Origin: Limivivens faecihominis
GTDB lineage: Bacteria; Bacillota; Clostridia; Lachnospirales; Lachnospiraceae
Direction of reading: 5' to 3'
NCBI RefSeq assembly: GCF_020686945.1
Contig: NZ_JAJEPR010000006.1
Span: 92,840 to 156,839, forward strand
DNA: 64,000 nt
The notes below the pieces were generated by a model. It saw nothing but the letters and a program-made list of their open reading frames with translations. It did not search any database and had not been told where the DNA came from. Numbering within the stretch: position 1 is the stretch's first letter; every line of letters starts with the position of its first letter. This document shows, piece after piece, positions 14,795 to 22,407 of this stretch. A program made the translations under genes and the position numbers.

Positions 14795-16189
14795 CTAAAA
14801 CCGAAAATAAATAAAGGGATTGTAAGTGCCGCTGGCAAGACTCAGCATCGAGAGAGCCAGAAGCACCAGACTGCCGATGGCTGTCACCGCCTCGTAAGCA
14901 CCGGATTTTTTCACCAGGTTCTTCACCGGACAGCAGGCCACGATGCCCACTGCCAGAGTCACGAAATAAAGCGGAGTCAGTTGCTCCAGTGCCAATGACA
15001 TGGCCGCGGGGTTTGCATTAAAGCCGGTAAACATCGTTTTTACCCAGGCCACTCCCTGACTCATCGTGTCCGCCCGGAAGAAAACAAAGCCGATCAGAAC
15101 TACCAGCAGAGCGTAAATGTGCTGGAAAACGCTTTTTACCCTGCCGCCCTTTTCCCGGATAGCCGGAACGAACTCCTCCAGCATCAGGAAACAGCCGTGG
15201 TACAGACCCCAGAAAAGGAAGGTCACGTTGGCTCCGTGCCAGATACCGGTGCAGAGGAAGACGATAAATTTGTTGATAACCGTCCGCACTTTGCCCTTCC
15301 GGTTGCCGCCCAACGGAATGTAGAGGTATTCCTGGAACCAGCCCGAGAGGGACATATGCCATCTGCGCCAGAATTCCCGGATGCTTCCGGAAATATAGGG
15401 ATAATTAAAGTTCTCCTTAAAGTGGAAGCCAAACATCTCTCCGAGGCCAATGGCCATATCGCTGTAGCCGCTGAAATCAAAGTAAATCTGCAGCATATAG
15501 GAGATGGCTCCGATCCAGGCTGCCGCCGCGTTAAGCCCCGAGATATCCGCTGCAAAAAGCGTGTCTGCCACGAGGCCGACGGTGTTGGAAATCAGCACCT
15601 TTTTGGAGAGACCGGCAATAAAACGGCGAATTCCGTTCATGACGCCGTCCACCGTCTGAGTCCGATTCTCGATCTCCTGGGCGATATCGTGGTATTTCAC
15701 GATGGGGCCGGCGATGAGCTGCGGGAAGAAGGAAATGTAGAGAAGCACTTTTCCGAAATTCTTCTGGGGCTCAGTCACGCCCCGGTAAACGTCGATGACG
15801 TAGGACATGGCCTGGAAGGTGAAAAAGGAAATTCCGATGGGAAGCCGGATGGCCGGCACCGGAACCGCCGTGCCAAAAATGGCGTTGAAGGACTCTGCCA
15901 GGAAGCCGGTGTATTTAAAGAGCACCAGCACACCCAGATTCAGAATCACGTTGATGGTCATGACCGCTTTTTTCCCGGAGGGCTTTTTCTCAATGAGAAG
16001 GGCCGAGAGGTAATTGACAAAAGCGGAGGCGATCATCAGAAGTACATAGACCGGTTCTCCATAGGCATAAAACACCAGGCTTGCCAGAAGGAGCATCCAG
16101 TTCTTTGCCCGGATTCCCGGAAGAATCAGGTGAAGCAGGAAAACCACGGGCAGAAAGATACACAAAAATACCATGGAACTGAAAACCAT
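14795..16189 (-). CDS. MBOAT family membrane O-acyltransferase (AlgI/DltB-like)
   Basis: The 464-residue polytopic membrane protein carries the MBOAT signatures FWRRWHMSLSGWFQEYLYIP and GIWHGANVTFLFWGLYHG. The second contains the invariant histidine. The family passes acyl groups across the membrane to a periplasmic or extracellular acceptor. Length and layout fit AlgI/PatA-type enzymes rather than DltB, and no other dlt genes are present. With the adjacent DHHW protein it forms an O-acylation module inside an operon of cell-wall-binding proteins. Confidence 0.9.
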   Translation of the reverse strand: MVFSSMVFLCIFLPVVFLLHLILPGIRAKNWMLLLASLVFYAYGEPVYVLLMIASAFVNYLSALLIEKKPSGKKAVMTINVILNLGVLVLFKYTGFLAESFNAIFGTAVPVPAIRLPIGISFFTFQAMSYVIDVYRGVTEPQKNFGKVLLYISFFPQLIAGPIVKYHDIAQEIENRTQTVDGVMNGIRRFIAGLSKKVLISNTVGLVADTLFAADISGLNAAAAWIGAISYMLQIYFDFSGYSDMAIGLGEMFGFHFKENFNYPYISGSIREFWRRWHMSLSGWFQEYLYIPLGGNRKGKVRTVINKFIVFLCTGIWHGANVTFLFWGLYHGCFLMLEEFVPAIREKGGRVKSVFQHIYALLVVLIGFVFFRADTMSQGVAWVKTMFTGFNANPAAMSLALEQLTPLYFVTLAVGIVACCPVKNLVKKSGAYEAVTAIGSLVLLALSMLSLASGTYNPFIYFRF

Positions 16190-16203
16190 TGCTTCTGTAC
16201 TCC

Positions 16204-16863
16204 TTATTTCGCGATGAGGCCGAAGAAGATTTCGCTTCCGTCCGTATTCTCATGAGCGGAGATCTGGAAATTCTTGTAGGTGTAAACGATATCGTAGCCG
16301 TCACCGTAGCAGCCTTCCAGTCTCTGCACCTTCAGAGGTTTCAGGCCGATGTTCTTAAGAATCCTTTTTAAGGTGGCGGTACTCTCTCCGTATTTGCAGG
16401 CAGCCCGGAGCTTTGCGCTGATGCTGGTGTTGAGCTTGCCGGTCTGGGAAGAAAATACATAGAAGCGGTTGTTGACCACATAGGTGCCTTTCAGCATCGC
16501 GCCCACCCGGTCAAAGCCGTAGTAAGCACCGCTGATTCTTTTTACTGCGGGAACTAATGCGCCATACTGTCTGGTTCCGGCGTAGGCGGCTCCGGTGGGT
16601 CCAAAGTAGGCTTTATAGGTTTTTCCGTACCATTTTACCCATCTCCATCTATTTTTCAGCTTCACGCCGTTCACATAGTAATAGAATTTTCCGCTCTCAT
16701 ATTTGAAGCCTTTTTTCCTGGCTGCGTTCTGGAGCGTGTTTTCACTGGAAGCGACTGCTTTTGCAGCGGTATTGTCCGCCGGAGCTGCTGCTCCTGCTGC
16801 CACCGGCGCCTGAAGAGCCAACGTGCAGGCGAGAAGAGCTGTCATTGCTTTGTTATTTCTCAT
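16204..16863 (-). CDS. Secreted cell-wall-binding repeat protein with short unknown C-terminal domain
   Basis: The 219-residue product has a signal peptide ending near APVAAGAAA. A few degenerate wall-binding repeats follow (FKYESGKFYYYVNGVKLKN, AYYGFDRVGAMLKGTYVV). A C-terminal domain of about 75 residues contains ATLKRILKNIGLKPLKVQR and DIVYTYKNFQISAHE. It has no transglutaminase cysteine, unlike its neighbours. I do not recognise the C-terminal domain. It lies 27 nt after the first operon gene and 14 nt before the MBOAT gene. Confidence 0.65.
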   Translation of the reverse strand: MRNNKAMTALLACTLALQAPVAAGAAAPADNTAAKAVASSENTLQNAARKKGFKYESGKFYYYVNGVKLKNRWRWVKWYGKTYKAYFGPTGAAYAGTRQYGALVPAVKRISGAYYGFDRVGAMLKGTYVVNNRFYVFSSQTGKLNTSISAKLRAACKYGESTATLKRILKNIGLKPLKVQRLEGCYGDGYDIVYTYKNFQISAHENTDGSEIFFGLIAK

Positions 16864-16890
16864 ATCTCAGATTCCTTTCTTCTCTTAAAC

Positions 16891-17799
16891 TCAGATTTTG
16901 ACTTCCACATAGGTGGGATTTCCAGTGCCGTTAGCTCCTTTGTAGAGCTTGCCGACCATGGAGCTGCGTTTCTGTTTGTAGAAGGATTTGCCCTTGGCGG
17001 CAGGATTTTTAATTCCCTGCGGGTTATTTTTTGCGGCCATAGCAAGATTTGGATCAAATGTATACCAGGTCTTGCCAATCTGCACCTCGCACCAGGCATG
17101 TGGTTGAGTCTCATTAGATTTTTCTTTGAAAACATTCGTGCTTCCCATGCCGATTCTCACTGGAAGCCCGGTCACACGTTTCACCAGATAAGCATAAGTA
17201 GCTGCAAAGCTGTAACAGTTTCCAGCATATTTTCCTTGATCCGTTCGCACCGTAAGCATTTTCCCTGCATAGGAAATATCCCAGCCTTTCTGTGATGCTG
17301 TAGGAAACTCTTCCCGGCGATATGCACAAGAATTTCTCATATAATTATAAATCTTCAACATTGCCGTATTACTTCCAGTTTTATAAGTAATACGCAGTTT
17401 CCTGATAAGGCTGTCAGCAGCTGTGATGAGCGTCTTATCTGCGCTCTTCGTGTACTTCGCCTGCATCACTCCTCTGACATTGAAATAATAGGTCTTGTAT
17501 CCGGTCCTTTCCTTAATGGTATACCAGCCTGTCTTGGCTGCTCCGTCTGCTCCCAGATAATACTTCTTTCCGCTCACTCTTACCCAGCGGTTTTTCAGCA
17601 TGGTTCCATTGCTGTAGTAATAATATTTACCACCCTTAGGTACCAGCCCGGTGGTCTTTTTGGCTGTAGCCGTAGAAAGGCTCTCTGCTGCTGCCGTGGT
17701 CTCCGGCTCCTCTGCCGCCTGGGCCAGGATACCGCTTCCCTGAGGCACGGTTAAAACTGCTGCCATAAGAAGTGCTGCCATTCTCTTGCTGTTGTTCAT
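16891..17799 (-). CDS. Secreted cell-wall-binding protein with transglutaminase-like domain (first gene of surface operon)
   Basis: The 302-residue product has a signal peptide ending near GILAQAAEE. Two to three wall-binding repeats follow (KYYYYSNGTMLKNRW, KKYYLGADGAAKTGWYTI), residues 55-110. The transglutaminase-like domain has Cys in YAGNCYSFAATYAYL, His in PHAWCEV and Asp in YTFDPNL, an intact triad. The tail after it is basic. It is the promoter-proximal gene of the seven-gene operon, so it may be the most highly expressed. GGAG lies upstream of the ATG at 17799. Confidence 0.8.
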   Translation of the reverse strand: MNNSKRMAALLMAAVLTVPQGSGILAQAAEEPETTAAAESLSTATAKKTTGLVPKGGKYYYYSNGTMLKNRWVRVSGKKYYLGADGAAKTGWYTIKERTGYKTYYFNVRGVMQAKYTKSADKTLITAADSLIRKLRITYKTGSNTAMLKIYNYMRNSCAYRREEFPTASQKGWDISYAGKMLTVRTDQGKYAGNCYSFAATYAYLVKRVTGLPVRIGMGSTNVFKEKSNETQPHAWCEVQIGKTWYTFDPNLAMAAKNNPQGIKNPAAKGKSFYKQKRSSMVGKLYKGANGTGNPTYVEVKI

Positions 17800-17856
17800 A
17801 GAATACTCTCTCCTCTCATATTACTCCGGCAGACTGCTGTCTGCACATTCTTTTTT

Positions 17857-17886
17857 ATTATACCATTTTCTTTCATGGCAGTTCAA
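17857..17886 (-). promoter_or_regulatory. Promoter of the cell-surface acylation operon
   Basis: TTGAAC (17881-17886) and perfect TATAAT (17857-17862) lie on the minus strand with an 18-nt spacer. The predicted leader is about 50 nt. No other convincing promoter was seen in the short gaps of the operon. Confidence 0.75.
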
Positions 17887-17900
17887 CCAAAAATAGCGAT

Positions 17901-17940
17901 AAAAAACCGGCCCATGAAATTATATATCCATGAACCGGTT
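17901..17940 (-). terminator. Terminator of the PurF-like gene
   Basis: Outer stem AACCGG/CCGGTT and inner stem CATG/CATG enclose an AT-rich loop. TTTTT follows on the minus strand, 13 nt after the stop of the amidophosphoribosyltransferase gene. Confidence 0.8.
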
Positions 17941-17952
17941 CTCTTACTGTTT

Positions 17953-19365
17953 TTATTCTCTTCCGTCCCAGCAATAGGTACAGAGTTTGCATTTGGGAAG
18001 TCCGATGGACTCCACCAGGTCGTCCAGACGATGGAAACGAAGGGAAGTGAAATTCAGTCTCTTGCGGATCTCCTCCACCATCTCCGCGTAATTCTGGCTG
18101 TCGGGATCTGCATAATTCTGAAGCACCTCGTCACTTGGGTTGGCTCCCTCTCTCTCCTGAATGATCCGTCTCGTGATCAGATCCAGCTCTGAGGAAGAAC
18201 GGGAGAAATTCAGGAATTTACAGCCGTATACCAGCGGCGGGCAGGCTGGACGGATATGTACTTCCTTGGCTCCGCTGTGGTAGAGGAACTCGGTGGTTTC
18301 CCGAAGCTGGGTTCCGCGGACGATGGAATCATCGATGAGAAGCAGCTTTTTGTCCCGGATCAGGCCGTCCACGGGAATCAGTTTCATCTTCGCGATGAGG
18401 TTTCTCTGGCTCTGGGTCGTCGGCATGAAGGAGCGGGGCCAGGTCGGTGTGTATTTGATAAAAGGACGGGCAAAAGGAATGCCGGACTCGTTGGCATAAC
18501 CGACGGCATGGGCAATACCGGAATCCGGAACGCCGGCCACACTGTCGGGATGCACGTTGTCCTTATCCCGTCTGGCCAGCATGCGGCCGCAGGCATAACG
18601 CATCTCCTCTACGTTTACCCCTTCATAGGTGGATGTGGGATAGCCATAGTAAACCCACAGGAAGGAACAGATCTTCATCTCTTCACCCGGCTCGCTGACG
18701 GTCTCGACGCCTTCCGGAGTCATGTAGACGATCTCCGCAGGCCCCAGGTCCTTCAGATGATCATATCCCAGGTTCAGATAAGCGAAGCTCTCAAAGGAAG
18801 CACAGTAGGCTCCTTCTTTTTTGCCCAGGATCACCGGCGTACGGCCCAGACGGTCTCTGGAACAGTAAACTCCTTTGTCCGTCATGACCAGAACAGTCAT
18901 GGAACCGTTTATCATCTCCTGAACAAACTTCAGGCCTTCCACGATCGATTCTTTCTGATTGATCAGCGCTGCCACGATCTCTGTCTGATTGATATTTCCG
19001 TTGCTCATCTCCAAAAAATGGCTGAAACCTTTTTCAAAACATTCCTGCATCAGTTCCTCGGCATTGTTAATCTTGCCGACGCAGGTAATTGCGAAGCTTC
19101 CCAGATGGGAATGTACCAGAAGAGGCTGGGGATCAAAGTCTGAAATGCAGCCGATTCCGATGTTTCCATCCAGTTCTTCCACATCCCGCTCAAATTTCGT
19201 ACGGAAAGGGGAATTCTGAATGTTGTGGATTGCCCGGTTGAAGCCTTCCGGTCCGTGAACCGCCATACCGGCTCTTCTCGTACCCAGGTGTGAATGATAG
19301 TCAGTTCCGAAAAACAGGTCAAGTACACAATTTTCTTTTGAAGCTACTGCAAAAAATCCACCCAT
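17953..19365 (-). CDS. purF: Amidophosphoribosyltransferase homologue lacking the N-terminal glutaminase cysteine
   Basis: PurF makes phosphoribosylamine from PRPP and glutamine. The 470-residue protein has the PRTase motif LLLIDDSIVRGTQLRET near residue 345. The Fe-S ligands of the Bacillus-type enzyme are visible: Cys in KICSFLWVYYG, ACPPLVYGC and the C-terminal CKLCTYC. The glutaminase half looks inactive. The protein begins MGGFFAVASK where active enzymes have Cys after the start or propeptide, and the oxyanion-hole HNG is replaced by CVG. The ATG at 19365 is chosen (GGAG 10 nt upstream) over one 36 nt earlier. Proteins with this start are known in Clostridia. Ammonia use, or reliance on another glutaminase, is inferred. 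No other pur gene is near. Confidence 0.75.
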   Translation of the reverse strand: MGGFFAVASKENCVLDLFFGTDYHSHLGTRRAGMAVHGPEGFNRAIHNIQNSPFRTKFERDVEELDGNIGIGCISDFDPQPLLVHSHLGSFAITCVGKINNAEELMQECFEKGFSHFLEMSNGNINQTEIVAALINQKESIVEGLKFVQEMINGSMTVLVMTDKGVYCSRDRLGRTPVILGKKEGAYCASFESFAYLNLGYDHLKDLGPAEIVYMTPEGVETVSEPGEEMKICSFLWVYYGYPTSTYEGVNVEEMRYACGRMLARRDKDNVHPDSVAGVPDSGIAHAVGYANESGIPFARPFIKYTPTWPRSFMPTTQSQRNLIAKMKLIPVDGLIRDKKLLLIDDSIVRGTQLRETTEFLYHSGAKEVHIRPACPPLVYGCKFLNFSRSSSELDLITRRIIQEREGANPSDEVLQNYADPDSQNYAEMVEEIRKRLNFTSLRFHRLDDLVESIGLPKCKLCTYCWDGRE

Positions 19366-19466
19366 GATCAAATCTCCTTTGTCTGTCTTGGTGTGAAACA
19401 CTATAAAAACTCTTTAAGGATAGCAATAAACCATTGAAAAATCAATCCATTTTTTTCAAAAAGTCT

Positions 19467-19495
19467 TTGCATTTCAATAGGAATTCCATTACAAT
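19467..19495 (+). promoter_or_regulatory. Promoter of the metal exporter gene
   Basis: TTGCAT (19467-19472) and TACAAT (19490-19495) are separated by 17 nt. Predicted start is near 19502, which rules out the ATG at 19504 as the main start and supports 19543. Confidence 0.75.
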
Positions 19496-19542
19496 AGGGA
19501 ACGATGCTAAAAATGACAGCTTTAACAGAAAGGATGATCTGC

Positions 19543-20376
19543 ATGCTAGACGTTTTACTCGACGCAGTTCTTGATTCTCTGAAAACCCTGCCCTTCCTTT
19601 TCGGCGCTTTCCTTCTGATGGAAGCCGCAGAAAAGCATTATGGAAAACATATGGACACGATCCTGAAAAAATCCAAATGGGGCGGCCCTCTGGCCGGGTC
19701 CATTCTCGGCTGTATCCCACAGTGCGGTTTTTCCGTCATCGCCTCCAACCTCTACGCCGGAGGTCTGATCACACTCGGAACCCTTCTTTCCGTCTATCTC
19801 TCCACCTCGGACGAGGCCATCATTCTTCTGCTGGCCGATTCCAGCCGGGGAAACGATATCCTGAAGCTCATGGTCACGAAGGTCATCATCGGTATCATCG
19901 CCGGTTATCTCGTGGATCTGATCTTCTTCAAACAGCGCCAGGGACGGAATATGGATCAGATCTGTTCCGACTGCCACTGTGAGGAAGAAACCAGTATCCT
20001 GAAACCGGCCCTCCATCACACCGTTCACCTCTTCGTCTGGCTTCTGGCTCTGACCCTGATCCTGAACGTCGTCATGGAAGTTGCCGGCGCAGACCGGATC
20101 TCCGCCTGGCTTCTGGGAGACACAGTGTTCCAGCCGGTTCTGGCCGCTCTCATCGGCCTGATCCCCAACTGTGCGGCCTCCGTAATCCTGACCCAGCTTT
20201 ACTTAAGCGGAGCCATCAGCTTCGCCTCCGTCGTGGCCGGGCTCTGTACCGGCGCAGGCGCGGGCCTTCTCGTGCTTTTCAAAATGAATAAGGACAGAAA
20301 AGAAAATTTAAAGGTGCTCGGCCTTCTCTATGTGATCGCCGTCATCGCAGGAATTGTTCTCGAACTCTTCGCCTGA
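19543..20376 (+). CDS. Putative heavy-metal exporter (ArsP_2 / PF11449-like)
   Basis: The 277-residue membrane protein has two similar halves of about four to five segments each. The first contains GCIPQCGFSVIASNLY near residue 55 and STSDEAIILLL. The second contains GLIPNCAASVILTQLY, so the CIPQCG/IPNC motif is repeated. This is the pattern of the ArsP_2-type putative metal exporters, some of which are annotated as manganese transporters. A cytoplasmic loop has CSDCHC, a possible metal site. AAAGGA lies 9 nt before the ATG at 19543. Substrate is not established. Confidence 0.7.
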   Translation: MLDVLLDAVLDSLKTLPFLFGAFLLMEAAEKHYGKHMDTILKKSKWGGPLAGSILGCIPQCGFSVIASNLYAGGLITLGTLLSVYLSTSDEAIILLLADSSRGNDILKLMVTKVIIGIIAGYLVDLIFFKQRQGRNMDQICSDCHCEEETSILKPALHHTVHLFVWLLALTLILNVVMEVAGADRISAWLLGDTVFQPVLAALIGLIPNCAASVILTQLYLSGAISFASVVAGLCTGAGAGLLVLFKMNKDRKENLKVLGLLYVIAVIAGIVLELFA

Positions 20377-20384
20377 AAAAAAGG

Positions 20385-20419
20385 CTGCCTCTCCATGATC
20401 GTGGAAAGGCAGTTTTTTT
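20385..20419. terminator. Bidirectional terminator
   Basis: CTGCCT pairs with AGGCAG around an inner TCC/GGA. TTTTTTT follows on the plus strand and a matching A-run lies before it, so it can also serve the convergent methyltransferase gene. Confidence 0.85.
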
Positions 20420-20425
20420 ATCTTT

Positions 20426-21283
20426 TTATTTTTCCCAGCGTCCGGAGGCTCCGCAGGGCAACACCAGACCGGTCTTTGTCACCGGCAGGCCGATTTCCTG
20501 GGAATCCACATGGCCGCCGAAACGTTTCAGCTCCGTGGAGAGCATGTAGGTCAGCACCGCGGGAGCCAGCCCTGTGGTGTAGGAATTGACCAGGAAGAAC
20601 AGCGGGGCGTCGCTGAGGATCTGGGTGCAGAGTTTGATGAAATCGTAGATGGAATCCTCGATCTTCCAGATCTCGCCTTTCGGTCCTCTTCCGTAGGAGG
20701 GCGGGTCCATGATGATGCCGTCGTAGTGATTTCCGCGGCGGATCTCCCGCTCCACGAATTTCATGCAGTCATCCACCAGCCAGCGGATGGGCGCCGCCTC
20801 AAGGCCGGAGGACTTCGCATTCTCTTTTGCCCAGTTTACCATACCCTTGGAGGCGTCCACATGAGTCACAGCCGCTCCGGCTGCCGCTGCCGCCAGCGTC
20901 GCTCCGCCGGTGTAGGCGAAAAGGTTCAGCACCTTCACCGGACGGCCGGCGTTTTTGATTTTATCGGAGAACCAGTCCCAGTTCACCGCCTGCTCCGGGA
21001 AAAGTCCCGTATGTTTGAAGCTGAAAGGTTTTAGGTTGAAGCGGAGATCTTTATAAGCGATCTCCCACTGTTTGGGAAGATCGAAAAACTCCCACTCTCC
21101 GCCGCCCTTACTGCTTCTGTAATAATGGCCGTTCATTTTCCGCCAGCCCGGAAGGTCCTTCGGCGTATTCCAGATGACCTGGGGGTCCGGCCGCACCAGG
21201 AGATAATCTCCCCAGCGCTCCAGTTTTTCCCCGCCTGAGGTATCCAGCACTTCATAATCTTTCCACTGATCCGCAATCCACAT
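20426..21283 (-). CDS. SAM-dependent methyltransferase, RlmI/RlmK-like without PUA domain
   Basis: The 285-residue protein has the Rossmann-type SAM-binding motif VLNLFAYTGGATL near residue 120, the acidic turn THVDASKGM, and the catalytic-type motif IMDPPSYGRGPKGE near residue 195. These are typical of the family that methylates 23S rRNA cytosines or related bases. The N-terminal PUA domain of RlmI is absent; instead there is a 100-residue beta-rich N-terminus. It lies 17 nt after the acetyltransferase gene and is probably cotranscribed with it. Exact target is unknown. Confidence 0.75.
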   Translation of the reverse strand: MWIADQWKDYEVLDTSGGEKLERWGDYLLVRPDPQVIWNTPKDLPGWRKMNGHYYRSSKGGGEWEFFDLPKQWEIAYKDLRFNLKPFSFKHTGLFPEQAVNWDWFSDKIKNAGRPVKVLNLFAYTGGATLAAAAAGAAVTHVDASKGMVNWAKENAKSSGLEAAPIRWLVDDCMKFVEREIRRGNHYDGIIMDPPSYGRGPKGEIWKIEDSIYDFIKLCTQILSDAPLFFLVNSYTTGLAPAVLTYMLSTELKRFGGHVDSQEIGLPVTKTGLVLPCGASGRWEK

Positions 21284-21300
21284 ATCTTTATCCTTTCTCT

Positions 21301-22146
21301 TTAACTGATCTCATTCTGTGTCCCAGTGACGTTTTTTGCCCGGAACCAGTAAGTATAGAAATCTTCATAGCCTAATGTTGTATACAGATGTTTCGCGTGA
21401 ACATTTCCCTTCACCACCTGAAGGTAGGCATGCTCTGCGCCTTTCTTTTTCGCCTCAGAGAGAATCGAGCTGCAGATACAACGGCCCAGTCCTTTTCTCC
21501 GGCAGCTGGCGTCCACATAAATCGCATAAAGTCCCACATGGCCACGGTCCAGAATGCCCAGTCCCACAGCCACCGTCCGGCCATCAATCTCCACGCTGGC
21601 CACAATGGTCTCCTTCGGAATCGCCTTAAACATAGAAGGAACGATCCGGCGAAGCGTCGGATTGGAGGTGCCGTTTAAACGGAACAGAGAGTTGATCCAC
21701 TCCTCGGTGATCCGGTCCCGGAGCTGCACGATCGTCTCGTCAGGGTAATAAATCGAAGACGGCAGCCCGGAATTCCTTCCATAATATTCATACTCCACAG
21801 AAAGAGGCTCATAGGCGTTGAGCTTCTTAAGGTCCATCGTCATCACTTCCGTGGTGTGCTGGATCTCATAGCCTCTCTCTTCCAGCATCCGGTCAAAGGC
21901 AGGATCCAGAAGAGGACTGATCTTGAAAATGGCCGGCGTATGGTAGTTGGCATACATGGCCTCGCAGTAGGCCACCTTTTCCTCCACAGGAATGGAAGAA
22001 GCCCCTACCTGCTGCACGCTGTTGGTCCGGTGTGTATAATTATGAGAAAACCGTATGAGCCAGCCGTCGTAGAGCTCGATCTTGTGAGACGGCCAGGCAT
22101 TCAGTGAGATCTCCTCGATGAGTTTCATATATGCTTCACGATTCAC
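21301..22146 (-). CDS. GNAT family N-acetyltransferase
   Basis: The 281-residue protein has a C-terminal GNAT domain. It contains GLYAIYVDASCRRKGLGRCICSSIL (acetyl-CoA loop RRKGLG) and HAYLQVVKGNVHAKHLYTTLGY, as usual for motif B. The N-terminal 150 residues are less typical and may recognise the substrate. The start is read as GTG at 22146, because AAGGA lies 7 nt before it and no ATG has a suitable site. Substrate is unknown. Confidence 0.75.
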   Translation of the reverse strand: MNREAYMKLIEEISLNAWPSHKIELYDGWLIRFSHNYTHRTNSVQQVGASSIPVEEKVAYCEAMYANYHTPAIFKISPLLDPAFDRMLEERGYEIQHTTEVMTMDLKKLNAYEPLSVEYEYYGRNSGLPSSIYYPDETIVQLRDRITEEWINSLFRLNGTSNPTLRRIVPSMFKAIPKETIVASVEIDGRTVAVGLGILDRGHVGLYAIYVDASCRRKGLGRCICSSILSEAKKKGAEHAYLQVVKGNVHAKHLYTTLGYEDFYTYWFRAKNVTGTQNEIS

Positions 22147-22237
22147 GCTGCGTTCCTTCTTTCTTTCGGAAATGTTATCTCAAAAGCCTTATCGTGCAGG
22201 CACGAACGGCTCTTGAAGCTTTGAACCTTAGTATCTT

Positions 22238-22266
22238 AGTATAATGTAAAAATCCTCGAGAATCAA
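22238..22266 (-). promoter_or_regulatory. Promoter of the acetyltransferase-methyltransferase pair
   Basis: TTGATT (22261-22266) and TATACT (22238-22243) lie on the minus strand with a 17-nt spacer. The promoter is back to back with that of proC. Confidence 0.7.
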
Positions 22267-22274
22267 TATAAAAC

Positions 22275-22303
22275 TTGACCTTCTCCCCTTATTTTGGTAC
22301 AGT
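22275..22303 (+). promoter_or_regulatory. Promoter of proC
   Basis: TTGACC (22275-22280) and TACAGT (22298-22303) are separated by 17 nt. Predicted start is near 22310, so the transcript would begin at the leader hairpin. Confidence 0.75.
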
Positions 22304-22310
22304 GAATACA

Positions 22311-22351
22311 GCGTGCCGGCAAGAGCTCTTTGCTTCTCTTCCGGCGCACGC
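22311..22351 (+). promoter_or_regulatory. GC-rich hairpin at the 5' end of the proC transcript
   Basis: Arms 22311-22325 and 22336-22351 pair as GCGTG, CCGG and AAGAG blocks with small bulges around a 10-nt loop. It lies within the first bases of the predicted transcript and is not followed by a T-run. It may protect the 5' end or regulate; nothing else is known. Confidence 0.5.
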
Positions 22352-22407
22352 GTGATACAGAAAGTCTGCCGCTCTGCGGCGCTGCATTGACAAGGAGGCC
22401 TGATACT

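Noticed and set aside
13361..14998. Open plus-strand frame of 545 codons opposite the DHHW gene
   Set aside because: Antisense shadow of a gene with clear family motifs and good ribosome binding site; no motifs of its own.
15119..16255. Open plus-strand frame of 378 codons opposite the MBOAT gene
   Set aside because: The translation is hydrophilic and without domains, while the minus strand encodes a clear MBOAT protein.
19386..19440. Promoter of the PurF-like gene with TTGCTA and TATAGT
   Set aside because: The spacer is only 15 nt and the -35 is weak, so no promoter was called.
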